Below, piece by piece: positions 17,551 to 25,621 of a stretch of 64,000 nucleotides of DNA. The notes beneath the pieces were generated by a model. That model did not search any database. It worked only from the letters and a program-made list of their open reading frames with translations, and had not been told where the DNA came from. The DNA is from Rhodanobacter denitrificans (GTDB taxonomy: Bacteria; Pseudomonadota; Gammaproteobacteria; Xanthomonadales; Rhodanobacteraceae): contig NC_020541.1 in NCBI RefSeq assembly GCF_000230695.2, forward strand, positions 682,001 through 746,000, written 5' to 3'. The position numbers were made by a program, and so were the translations under genes. Numbering within the stretch: position 1 is the stretch's first letter; every line of letters begins with the position of its first letter.

Positions 17551-18573
17551 ATGACGTTCCTGCCCGAAACCCGCCGTACCGAAGCCAGCCAGGCCGCCTT
17601 TCCCGTTCTTCCCGAGCCGCGCGTGCGGCTGACCGCCCAGCGCAGCACGCGCCGGCTGCGGCTCAGCCCGAAGTACGGCAGCGGTCCGCGCGAGGTCGAG
17701 GTGAGCTACCTGTGGTGCGGCGCGGCGGGTGCGCCCACCGTGATCGTGCAGGGCGGCATCTCGGCCGACCGCGACGTCACCGCGCTGGACGGCGATGCCG
17801 CGCCGGGCTGGTGGCAGGCGCTGGTCGGCAGCGGCGCGGCGGTCGACCTGGAGCGCTGGCGCGTGCTGGCGATCGACTGGCTGACCCCCGACCAGCTCGG
17901 CGCCGGCTCGGTCTCCAGCGAGGACCAGGCCGACGCGCTGGCCGCGCTGCTGCGCGAGCTGGGCATCGCGCAGGCACACGCTTTCATCGGTTCGTCCTAT
18001 GGCGCGATGGTGGCGCTGGCGTTCGCGGCGCGGCATCCGCGCAGCGTCGAGCGCCTGCTGCTGCTGGCCGGCGCGCACCGGCCGCACCCGCTCAGCACCG
18101 CGCAGCGCAGCGTGCAGCGCGGCATCGTGCGGCTGGGCCAGGCCAGCGGCCAGGCCGACGAGGCGTTGGCATTGGCGCGCCAGCTGGCGATCACCACCTA
18201 TCGCGGCAGCGCCGAGTTCGGCCGGCGTTTCGCCGGCGGCCCGGAGTGGCGCGAGGAGCGTTTCCATTTCCCGGTCGAGGACTATCTGGCACACCAGGGC
18301 CGCCGCTTCGTCGAACGCTTCGACGCGGACCGCTTCCTCGCCCTGTCCGAGTCGATCGACCTGCACGACATCAAGCCCGAGCAGATTCCCACCCCGGCCA
18401 CGCTGATCGGTTTCCCCTCCGACCGGCTGGTGCCGCTGGCCGACCTGTGCGAGCTGCAGCGCCGCCTGCATGGGCCAGCCACGCTGGAAGTGGTCGAGTC
18501 GCCGTACGGCCACGACGCCTTCCTGAAAGAACCCGAACAGCTCGCGCCGCTGCTGCGCGAAGCGCTGGCCTGA
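17551..18573 (+). CDS. metX: MetX-like homoserine (or serine) O-acyltransferase, alpha/beta hydrolase fold
   Basis: A 340-residue acyltransferase. The nucleophile elbow is G-S-S149-Y-G in FIGSSYGAM; the Asp of the triad is in FPSDRLVP and the His in SPYGHDAF. It activates the hydroxyl of homoserine for methionine synthesis, and context (SAM riboswitch, metB, hom) supports that. However, short MetX-like proteins of Xanthomonadales have been described as serine O-succinyltransferases feeding cysteine synthesis, and cysK is the divergent neighbour. The start at 17551 has GGAGAGAG upstream; the open frame extends back to 17416 into the riboswitch and is not used. Confidence 0.88.
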   Translation: MTFLPETRRTEASQAAFPVLPEPRVRLTAQRSTRRLRLSPKYGSGPREVEVSYLWCGAAGAPTVIVQGGISADRDVTALDGDAAPGWWQALVGSGAAVDLERWRVLAIDWLTPDQLGAGSVSSEDQADALAALLRELGIAQAHAFIGSSYGAMVALAFAARHPRSVERLLLLAGAHRPHPLSTAQRSVQRGIVRLGQASGQADEALALARQLAITTYRGSAEFGRRFAGGPEWREERFHFPVEDYLAHQGRRFVERFDADRFLALSESIDLHDIKPEQIPTPATLIGFPSDRLVPLADLCELQRRLHGPATLEVVESPYGHDAFLKEPEQLAPLLREALA

Positions 18574-18611
18574 TTCCCCGTCCCCGCACAACAAGCACCG
18601 GAGATCTCCCG

Positions 18612-19799
18612 ATGACCGAGCCCGCCCCCTGTACCCGCGCCGTGCGCGCCGGGATCGAGAGCGACACCCAGCACGGCGCCGTGGTGCCCGCGCTGCACCT
18701 GTCGACCAACTACAGCTTCGCCGGCTTCGGCCGCAAGCGCGCGTACGACTACTCGCGCAGCGGCAACCCGACCCGCGACCTGCTCGGCGACGCACTGGCG
18801 GAACTGGAGCAGGGCGCCGGCGCGGTGGTGACCTCCAGCGGCATGTCGGCGGTAGCGCTGGCGCTGGAACTGGTGCCGGCCGGGGCCACCGTGCTGGCCG
18901 CGCACGACTGCTACGGCGGCACCTGGCGGCTGCTCGATGCGTGGGCGAAGAAGGGCCGCTTCCAGGTCGAGTTCGCCGACCTCACCGACAGCGTGGCGCT
19001 GGCTGCCGGCCTGGCGCGCAAGCCGGCGCTGGTGTGGGTGGAGACGCCGTCGAACCCGCTGCTGCGGATCACCGACATCCGCCATGTGGCGCAGGCCGCG
19101 CACGCGGTGGGCGCCTTGATGGTGGTCGACAACACCTTCCTGTCGCCGGCGCTGCAGCAGCCGTTGCTGCTCGGCGCCGACGTGGTGGTGCACTCCACCA
19201 CCAAGTACATCAACGGCCACAGCGACGTGGTCGGCGGCGCGGCGGTGGCGCGCGACGCGGCGGTAGCCGAGCAGCTGAAGTGGTGGGCCAACTGCAACGG
19301 CCTCACCGGCGCGCCGTTCGACAGCTACCTCACCCTGCGCGGCCTGCGCACGCTTGGCGTGCGCTTGCGCCAGCACCAGGAGAACGCTGCGCGCATCGCC
19401 GAACAGCTGGACGCGCACGCGGCCGTGCGCAAGGTGTATTACCCCGGCCTGGCCGCCCACCCCGGGCATGCGCTGGCGGCGCGCCAGCAACAGGGTTTCG
19501 GCGCCATGCTGAGCTTCGAACTGGACGGCGACGTGGCGCAGATCGAGGCGTTCGTCGACGGCCTCGAATACTTCTCGCTGGCCGAATCGCTGGGCGGGGT
19601 GGAAAGCCTGATCGCACACCCGGCCAGCATGACCCACGCGTCGATGGCGCCGGAGGCGCGCCGCACCGCCGGCATCGCCGACAGCCTGCTGCGCCTGTCG
19701 GTGGGCATCGAGGATGGCGACGACCTGCTGCGCGACCTCGACGCGGCGCTGGTCCGAGCAGTAGCTGTACAGACGTCCAAACGCCGGGTGCTCGCATGA
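18612..19799 (+). CDS. metB: Cystathionine gamma-synthase / O-succinylhomoserine sulfhydrylase
   Basis: A 395-residue PLP enzyme of the Cys/Met metabolism family. The PLP lysine is in HSTTKYINGHSD (K about 202); the motifs SSGMSAV, DCYGGTWR, VETPSNP and VDNTF are all present. It condenses an acylated homoserine with cysteine (or sulfide). It follows metX by 38 nt and its TGA overlaps the start of hom (ATGA), so the three are one operon under the SAM riboswitch. Choice between cystathionine formation and direct sulfhydrylation cannot be made by eye. Confidence 0.92.
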   Translation: MTEPAPCTRAVRAGIESDTQHGAVVPALHLSTNYSFAGFGRKRAYDYSRSGNPTRDLLGDALAELEQGAGAVVTSSGMSAVALALELVPAGATVLAAHDCYGGTWRLLDAWAKKGRFQVEFADLTDSVALAAGLARKPALVWVETPSNPLLRITDIRHVAQAAHAVGALMVVDNTFLSPALQQPLLLGADVVVHSTTKYINGHSDVVGGAAVARDAAVAEQLKWWANCNGLTGAPFDSYLTLRGLRTLGVRLRQHQENAARIAEQLDAHAAVRKVYYPGLAAHPGHALAARQQQGFGAMLSFELDGDVAQIEAFVDGLEYFSLAESLGGVESLIAHPASMTHASMAPEARRTAGIADSLLRLSVGIEDGDDLLRDLDAALVRAVAVQTSKRRVLA

Positions 19800-20878
19800 G
19801 TGCGGTACTGGCCGAACGCGCGGCGAGCGCCAGGAGCGAAGCGTCCTCCGCCATCGCGATCGTGCTGCTCGGCACCGGGGTGGTCGGCGGCGCGCTGCTG
19901 AAGCTGCTCAACACCTCCGCCGCGGGTTCGCTGCGACTGGTCGGCGCGGCGAACTCGCGCCGCCAGCAGACCGATCCGCTCAGCCTGGCCCAGCGCAACC
20001 TGCGCGAACAGCTGAACCAGCACGGTGCGCCGCGCGACAACGCCAGCCTGCTCGCGGCGCTGGACGGCAGCGCCGCGGCGGCGAAGGTGATCATCGACGC
20101 CACCGCCAGCACGGTGCTGGCGGCGCGTCATGCGGAGTGGCTGGCGCGCGGCTACCACGTGGTCACCGCGAACAAGGCGCTGGCCGGCGGCGAGTTGTCC
20201 GGCTGGCGTGCGCTGCAGGCGGCGCTGGCGAATGGCGGCTGCTACGGCGACTCGGCCACGGTCGGCGCCGGCCTGCCGGTGCTGTCCACCTTGCGCCGGC
20301 TGCGCCGCTGCGGCGACGGCCTGCTCACGCTCGAAGGCGTATTCTCCGGTTCGCTGTCGTGGCTGTTCAACCAGTACGACGGCAGCCGGCCGTTCTCCGA
20401 ACTGCTGCGCGAGGCACGCCAGCTCGGTTACACCGAGCCCGATCCGCGCTCGGACCTGTCCGGCGAGGACGTGGCGCGCAAGCTGCTGATCATCGCGCGC
20501 AACGCCGGTTTCGCGCTGGGCACCGACGAGGTGCAGGTGGATGGCCTGGTGCCCGAGGCGCTGCGCGGGCTGGGCACCGAAGCGTTCCTGGCGCGGCTGG
20601 AGGAGCTCGACGCGCCGCTGGCCGCGCGCCATGCCGCCGCCAGCTCGCGCGGCTGCGTGCTGCGTTTCCTGGCGCGCCTCAACCAGCGCGGGCATGCCCG
20701 CGTCGGGCTGGCCGAAGTGCCGCTCACCCATCCCGCTGCGCGGCTGTACGGCACCGACAACCAGTTCGCGCTCACCACCACCCGTTACCACGCCCAGCCG
20801 CTGGTGATCCAGGGGCCGGGCGCGGGACCGGAGGTGACCGCGCAGGCGCTGCTGGGGGACGTGCTGGCGCTGGCCTGA
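19796..20878 (+). CDS. hom: Homoserine dehydrogenase, ACT-less form
   Basis: A 360-residue oxidoreductase that reduces aspartate semialdehyde to homoserine. The NAD(P)-binding motif LLGTGVVGGALL is near residue 24; the catalytic core has TANKALA and GGCYGDSATVGAGLPV, then GVFSGSLSWLFN and YTEPDPRSDLSGEDVARK, which hold the catalytic Lys/Asp residues. It resembles the dehydrogenase half of ThrA but has neither aspartokinase nor ACT domain, so it should escape threonine feedback and serve methionine. ATGA overlap with metB indicates translational coupling. Confidence 0.92.
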   Translation: MSAVLAERAASARSEASSAIAIVLLGTGVVGGALLKLLNTSAAGSLRLVGAANSRRQQTDPLSLAQRNLREQLNQHGAPRDNASLLAALDGSAAAAKVIIDATASTVLAARHAEWLARGYHVVTANKALAGGELSGWRALQAALANGGCYGDSATVGAGLPVLSTLRRLRRCGDGLLTLEGVFSGSLSWLFNQYDGSRPFSELLREARQLGYTEPDPRSDLSGEDVARKLLIIARNAGFALGTDEVQVDGLVPEALRGLGTEAFLARLEELDAPLAARHAAASSRGCVLRFLARLNQRGHARVGLAEVPLTHPAARLYGTDNQFALTTTRYHAQPLVIQGPGAGPEVTAQALLGDVLALA

Positions 20879-20893
20879 GCGCTGCTCGATTCC

Positions 20894-20977
20894 CGTAGGT
20901 TGGGGTGAGCGCAGCGAACCCCAACACATCGCGGCGACGTTAAGCGTTGGGGTTCGCTGCGCTCACCCCAACCTACG
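20894..20977. repeat. 32-bp inverted repeat, copy 2 (downstream of hom)
   Basis: Bases 20894-20925 and 20946-20977 are perfect reverse complements with the same arm sequence as the copy at 16075-16157, but a different spacer. It starts 16 bp after the hom stop codon. The two copies mark the 3' ends of the two divergent sulfur amino-acid transcription units. Confidence 0.9.
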
Positions 20978-20986
20978 CGTGTCCGC

Positions 20987-21586
20987 TCAAGCGGAGGGTT
21001 CGGCGATCGCCTCGACCTGGATGCGCAGCGTCACCGCCATGCTGAAGCCGTAGGGCTTGCCGGCGTCCATGCCGAACGCGTCGCGCTGGAACGTAGCCAG
21101 CGCATCGGCGCCGCACACTTCGCGTTTCAGCATCGGGTGCGGCACGCACTTGAAGCTGTCGATCTTCAGCGTCAGCGGACGGGTCACGCCGTGCAGGGTG
21201 AGCGTGCCGATCACACGGGTCGGCTTGCCGCCGACGAAATTGGCGAGCCGGCCCTTGTAGACGGCCTGCGGGTACTTCGCGGTGTCGAACAGCTCTGCAC
21301 CCTGTGCCTTTTCATTGAGCTGGTCCTGGCCGAAGTCAGCGCTCTTCATGTCCACCACGACCTCGACCGTACCGCTGCCGGCCGTCTTGTCCAGCGTTGC
21401 CGTGCCGCGGCTGTGGTTGAACTTGCCGCGCCACACCGACAGCCCGCCGAAATGGTCGGCCTCGAAGCTGGGGTAGGTGTGGTCCGGGTCCAGCTGGTAC
21501 TTCACCTCGGCGGCGTTGGCGGCGGCCAGCGACAACAGGGCGAGCAGGCCGAAGGCGTGGATGGCGGTGCGGAACGTGGACGGCAT
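20987..21586 (-). CDS. YceI-family periplasmic lipid-binding-like protein
   Basis: A 199-residue protein with a signal peptide (about 1-25, ending ANA) followed by the YceI beta-barrel: [45 protein letters not shown] and [13 protein letters not shown] motifs. Family members bind isoprenoid or fatty ligands in the periplasm. Two Cys (FKCVPHP, REVCGAD) could form a disulfide. One of three YceI proteins in this window; this one stands alone. Confidence 0.9.
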   Translation of the reverse strand: MPSTFRTAIHAFGLLALLSLAAANAAEVKYQLDPDHTYPSFEADHFGGLSVWRGKFNHSRGTATLDKTAGSGTVEVVVDMKSADFGQDQLNEKAQGAELFDTAKYPQAVYKGRLANFVGGKPTRVIGTLTLHGVTRPLTLKIDSFKCVPHPMLKREVCGADALATFQRDAFGMDAGKPYGFSMAVTLRIQVEAIAEPSA

Positions 21587-21832
21587 GGGCGGTTTCCTTG
21601 GGTGGCGTGAGGGAGGTTGTGCGGGAGCGACGAACCAGGCGCCGCGATTTCGACAAGGCTACCTCGGGCGGTGGCAATGGTTCCGCGTTGCGCCGCCGGG
21701 CGGTTGCCGCCAATACTGCGGCGCATCCGGATTCCCGGACGCAGAGGAACACGACACGATGAATTTTCGTTCACCGGCCGCGCCGGCATGCCTGCCCGGC
21801 GGCCGCGCGGTCCACCCCCGCGAGCCTCGCGC

Positions 21833-23419
21833 ATGAACATCCCGGCCAATCGCTGGTTCGCCCCCGGCGACCTCAACGGCTTCCTCGGCCTGGTGGTGGA
21901 CAACCTGTCCATCATGGGCTTCCTCGCCGCGGCGCTGATCGGCCTGTTCGGCTTTCCCGCGGACATCGTGTTCCTGCGCATGTTCCCCGGCACTGCGCTG
22001 GGCGTGCTGCTGGGCAACCTGGCCTATACCGCGATGGCGCGCCGGCTGGCCCGGCGCCGTGGCAGCAACACGGTTACCGCCATGCCGCTGGGGCTGGATG
22101 CGCCGACCAGCATCGGCATGGCGCTGCTGGTGCTCGGCCCGGCCTTCCTCGGCTTCGGGCAGGGCGGCATGGACGCACACGCCGCGGCGATCGCCACCTG
22201 GCAGCTGGGCATGGCCTCGCTGGTGGTGATGGGCGTGCTGAAGTTCGTGCTGTCGTTCTTCGGCGCGATGGTGCAGCGACACGTGCCGCGCGCCGGCCTG
22301 CTCGGTTCGATCGCCGGCATCGCGCTGGTGCTGATGGGCTTCCTGCCGCTGGTGGAAATCCTGAAGCTGCCGGTGGTCGGCTTTGCCGGTCTCGGCGTGG
22401 TGCTGTACGCACTGGTGGCGCACGGGCGGATGCCGTTCGGACTGCCGGGCGTGCTGGTGGCGTTCGTGCTCGGCGCACTGCTGTACTACGGGCTGGGCCC
22501 GCTGGGCTGGCTGGGCGCGGGCTACCACGCGCCGGCGGCGTGGCAATGGCGTTTCGCGTTGCCGTGGCCGACCCTGCAGTGGGTGCAGGGGCTTGCGTAC
22601 ATCGTGCCGTACCTGCCGCTGATCCTGCCGTTCGGCCTGCTGATGGTGGTCGGCGGCATCAACGTCACCGAGAGCGCACGCGCCGCCGGCGACGACTACT
22701 CCACCCGCGACATCCTGCTGGTCGAGGCGCTGGCCACGCTGGCGGCCGGCTTCTGCGGCGGCGTGGCGCAGACCACGCCGTACATCGGCCAGCCGTCGTA
22801 CAAGGCGATGGGCGCGCGCAGCGGCTACACCCTGCTCACCGGCATCGTGATCGGGTTGGGCGGCGTGTTCGGCTATCTGTCGAACCTGGTCGAGTTGGTG
22901 CCGCTGCCGGTGCTGGCGCCGATCCTGGTGTTCGTGGCGATCGGTATCACCGTGCAGGCGTTCGAGGCGACGCCGATGCGCTACGCGGCGGCGGTGGTGT
23001 TCAGCTTTTTTCCGGCGATCGCGCGGATGCTCACGATCAAGCTGAGCGACCCGGCCTACGTCTCGCCCGAACACTTCGCGCAGCTGTTCAACGACGGCAC
23101 GCACGGCATCTCCGAGCTGGCGGTGATCACCGTGCTGGGCAACGGCTTCATCATCACCGCGATGGTCTGGGCCAGCTTCGTGGTGGCGCTGATCGACCGG
23201 CGCCCGTTGCGCGCCGCGCTGATCCTGCTGCTCGGCGGGGCGCTGAGCCTGTTCGGGGTGATCCACTCGGTGGAACTGTCCGGTGGCATCTACCTGCCGT
23301 GGCTGCTCGATGCGGCCTCGCGCAGCATCGTGTGGCAGTTCGCCGGAGCCTACGCGGTGCTGGCGATCGTGCTGGTGTTGCTGTCACTGGGCGGCCGCGG
23401 GCGGGCGGCCGTTCGCTGA
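21833..23419 (+). CDS. Multi-pass permease, NCS2 (xanthine/uracil/AzgA)-like
   Basis: A 528-residue inner-membrane protein with about 12-14 hydrophobic segments. The N-terminus WFAPGDLNGFLGLVVDNL and later VVGGINVTESARAAGD and AQTTPYIGQPSYKAMGAR segments resemble nucleobase permeases of the NCS2/AzgA group (repeat-type transmembrane half-helices). The substrate is uncertain. The ATG at 21833 begins just before the first conserved segment; there is no strong ribosome binding site and the frame is open further upstream. Convergent with the APC permease gene, sharing a terminator. Confidence 0.75.
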   Translation: MNIPANRWFAPGDLNGFLGLVVDNLSIMGFLAAALIGLFGFPADIVFLRMFPGTALGVLLGNLAYTAMARRLARRRGSNTVTAMPLGLDAPTSIGMALLVLGPAFLGFGQGGMDAHAAAIATWQLGMASLVVMGVLKFVLSFFGAMVQRHVPRAGLLGSIAGIALVLMGFLPLVEILKLPVVGFAGLGVVLYALVAHGRMPFGLPGVLVAFVLGALLYYGLGPLGWLGAGYHAPAAWQWRFALPWPTLQWVQGLAYIVPYLPLILPFGLLMVVGGINVTESARAAGDDYSTRDILLVEALATLAAGFCGGVAQTTPYIGQPSYKAMGARSGYTLLTGIVIGLGGVFGYLSNLVELVPLPVLAPILVFVAIGITVQAFEATPMRYAAAVVFSFFPAIARMLTIKLSDPAYVSPEHFAQLFNDGTHGISELAVITVLGNGFIITAMVWASFVVALIDRRPLRAALILLLGGALSLFGVIHSVELSGGIYLPWLLDAASRSIVWQFAGAYAVLAIVLVLLSLGGRGRAAVR

Positions 23420-23427
23420 AAACAAAA

Positions 23428-23450
23428 ACGCGCGGCTGGTCGCCGCGCGT
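23428..23450 (-). terminator. Intrinsic terminator of the APC permease gene
   Basis: ACGCGCGGC and GCCGCGCGT pair around TGGTC. Read on the minus strand the hairpin is followed by TTTTGTTTTC, the form of a Rho-independent terminator. It lies between two convergent permease genes. Confidence 0.8.
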
Positions 23451-23473
23451 TCGGGTCGAGCGGATGGCCGGGC

Positions 23474-25345
23474 TCAGCGCCCGGTGATGCGCTCCGCGGT
23501 CGCTTCATCCGGCGGTACCAGCGGCGCGTTTGGGTCCACCTTCGCCTCCAGTTCCGCCGCTTCCACCGACGGCGTGCGCCAGCCGGACTTCACGCCCCAC
23601 AGGTAGAACACCAGGCCGATCGCCGCGACCACGGCCAGATCCCAGCCGTAGGACAGGTAGCCCTGGCCGCCGAAGGTGGTGCTGCCGGCCCAGGAGACGA
23701 AGGCAAGTACCGGCAAGTAACACACCAGCCACCACGCGCCACGAAGGTGATGCTTGAAACTATCCATCGCCGAGGCATCGCTGCGCATGCGAAAGACCGG
23801 TATCACAACAGCGAACATTACCCACGAATAAGCCAGCCCGGCGAGGAACAGGGGAGTGGCAATGGGTGAATCGGATGAATAGAGATAGAAAGCACCTGCA
23901 AGCATGCTCAGCAAAACAGCAGGCGCGATGCTGCTCACCAGCAGAATCATTCTTTCCAATGGCTTGAAGAAGTCATCGGCCATTGTCTGAAAATAAAAAT
24001 ACACCGGCAGCGCGACCACCATCAGCAGGATGATTTCGCCGGTCAGCGGCCACTTGGCCCAGTACAGCAACTCGGTGGACATGATGAAGGCGATCCCGGC
24101 CAGCACCGACAGGCCGCCCAGCCGCAGCGGACGGTGCAGCCCCGGCGCGGTGCGCCGCAGCGTCATCACGCTGACCGGGCCGGTAAGGTAGGAAATGATC
24201 GTGGCGACCGAGATCACCGCCGCCAGCGAACCCCAGCCGCGGAAGAAGAACAGGAACAGGAACGACACCGCCAGGTTCACCCACATCGCCGGGCGCGGAA
24301 TGCCCCACTTCGGGTGCACGCGGCCGAGGATCTTCGGCAGCGTGCCGTTGCGCTCCATGCCGTAAAGCATCCGCGCGGTGGTGGCGGTATAGGTCATGCC
24401 GGTGCCGCTGGGGCTGATCACCGCATCGATGAACAGCAGCGTGGCCAGCCACTGCAGGCCCAGGATGATCGCCAGGTCGGCGAACGGCGAGCTGAAGTTG
24501 ATCCCGTGCCAGCCGACGTTGGCCAGCATTTCCCGCGGCACCGCGCCAATGAACGCCACCTGCAGCAACACGTAGACCACCGTGGCCAGCAAGATCGAGC
24601 AGACGATCGCGAACGGGATGCTCTTGCCCGGGTTGCGCGCTTCGCCGGCCAGGTTCACCGGGCTCTGGAATCCGTTGAAGCTGAACACGATCCCGGCGAT
24701 CGCCACGGCCGTGAGGATCGAGGGGAAGTCGGTCTTGTGCAGTTCACCGTGGATGCCGACGCTGAAATTCTCGGCATGGAAACCGCTGGCGATCAGCAGC
24801 ACCGCGGTGAGCGCGGGGATGATCAGCTTGAACAGGGTGATCGCGGTGTTCGAGCGCGCGAACAGCTTGACGCTCCAGAAGTTGAACAGGAAATACATCA
24901 CCACCAGCACCGCGGCGATCAGCAGGCCGTTGGTGCTCAGCTCGCCGTGCCCGCCGGGCATCTGGCGATACAGGTCCTTCGCCCACTGCCACTTCCACGA
25001 CGACATGTACTGCGCCGAGGCCTCGGCTTCCACCGAGATCACCGAGACGATCGCGATCCAGTTCGCCCATGCCGCGATGAAGCCGACCAGCGAGCCGTGC
25101 GAGTAGTGACCGTAGCGCACCATGCCGCCGGACTCGGGAAACATCGCCCCCAGTTCGGCATAGGTCAGCGCCACCGTCATGATGATCGCCGCGCCGATCA
25201 CCCACGCCCAGATCGCCCCCGGGCCGGCGATCTGCGCGGCGCGCCACGCGCCGAACAACCAGCCGGAACCGATGATCGAGCCCAGGCCGGTGAGCATCAG
25301 GGCGAACGGGCCGACGTCGCGGCGGATCTGGCTGGCTTGGGACAT
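23474..25345 (-). CDS. APC-family amino-acid permease
   Basis: A 623-residue transporter with the APC signature near its N-terminus (GLGSIIGSGWLFGAWRAAQIAGPGA, about 21-45) and about 12-14 transmembrane helices. It is longer than typical APC carriers because of extra C-terminal helices and a soluble tail (about 590-623). The start at 25345 has AGGAG upstream. Residues about 430-545 are encoded by noticeably AT-richer DNA (about 23700-24010), unlike the rest of the gene, suggesting recombination with a divergent allele. The amino acid transported is unknown. Confidence 0.88.
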   Translation of the reverse strand: MSQASQIRRDVGPFALMLTGLGSIIGSGWLFGAWRAAQIAGPGAIWAWVIGAAIIMTVALTYAELGAMFPESGGMVRYGHYSHGSLVGFIAAWANWIAIVSVISVEAEASAQYMSSWKWQWAKDLYRQMPGGHGELSTNGLLIAAVLVVMYFLFNFWSVKLFARSNTAITLFKLIIPALTAVLLIASGFHAENFSVGIHGELHKTDFPSILTAVAIAGIVFSFNGFQSPVNLAGEARNPGKSIPFAIVCSILLATVVYVLLQVAFIGAVPREMLANVGWHGINFSSPFADLAIILGLQWLATLLFIDAVISPSGTGMTYTATTARMLYGMERNGTLPKILGRVHPKWGIPRPAMWVNLAVSFLFLFFFRGWGSLAAVISVATIISYLTGPVSVMTLRRTAPGLHRPLRLGGLSVLAGIAFIMSTELLYWAKWPLTGEIILLMVVALPVYFYFQTMADDFFKPLERMILLVSSIAPAVLLSMLAGAFYLYSSDSPIATPLFLAGLAYSWVMFAVVIPVFRMRSDASAMDSFKHHLRGAWWLVCYLPVLAFVSWAGSTTFGGQGYLSYGWDLAVVAAIGLVFYLWGVKSGWRTPSVEAAELEAKVDPNAPLVPPDEATAERITGR

Positions 25346-25490
25346 GGAATCTCCTGCGGAGGCGTCGGAGGCGCGAAAAGAGGGTGATGGTTGCAGAATT
25401 CGCTGCTCTATGTCACCCCGCAAAGGTCATGCGGGCTATCGAGGGCTCCGGGTTTTCCCTCTGCTGCAGGCGACGCAGGAAGCCTTTGCT

Positions 25491-25597
25491 CCTCCCCCTG
25501 CTTGCAGGGGGAGGCTGGGAGGGGGTGGGCTTTTCGCCCTGCTGCTTCAAGATCAAGAGCGACCCCTCCCCAACCCTCCCCTGCAAGCAGGGGAGGG
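25491..25597. repeat. GC-rich double-hairpin repeat, copy 1
   Basis: Two perfect 11-bp hairpins: 25491-25501 with 25504-25514 (CCTCCCCCTGC) and 25574-25584 with 25587-25597 (CCCTCCCCTGC). The ~60-nt middle part is similar, on the opposite strand, to the middle part of copy 2 at 33669-33775 (shared CTTGATCTTGA-type core). It fills most of the 276-bp gap between the APC permease start and the res stop. Confidence 0.85.
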
Positions 25598-25621
25598 AGC
25601 AACTTCCCCGGGAGTGCGCCG

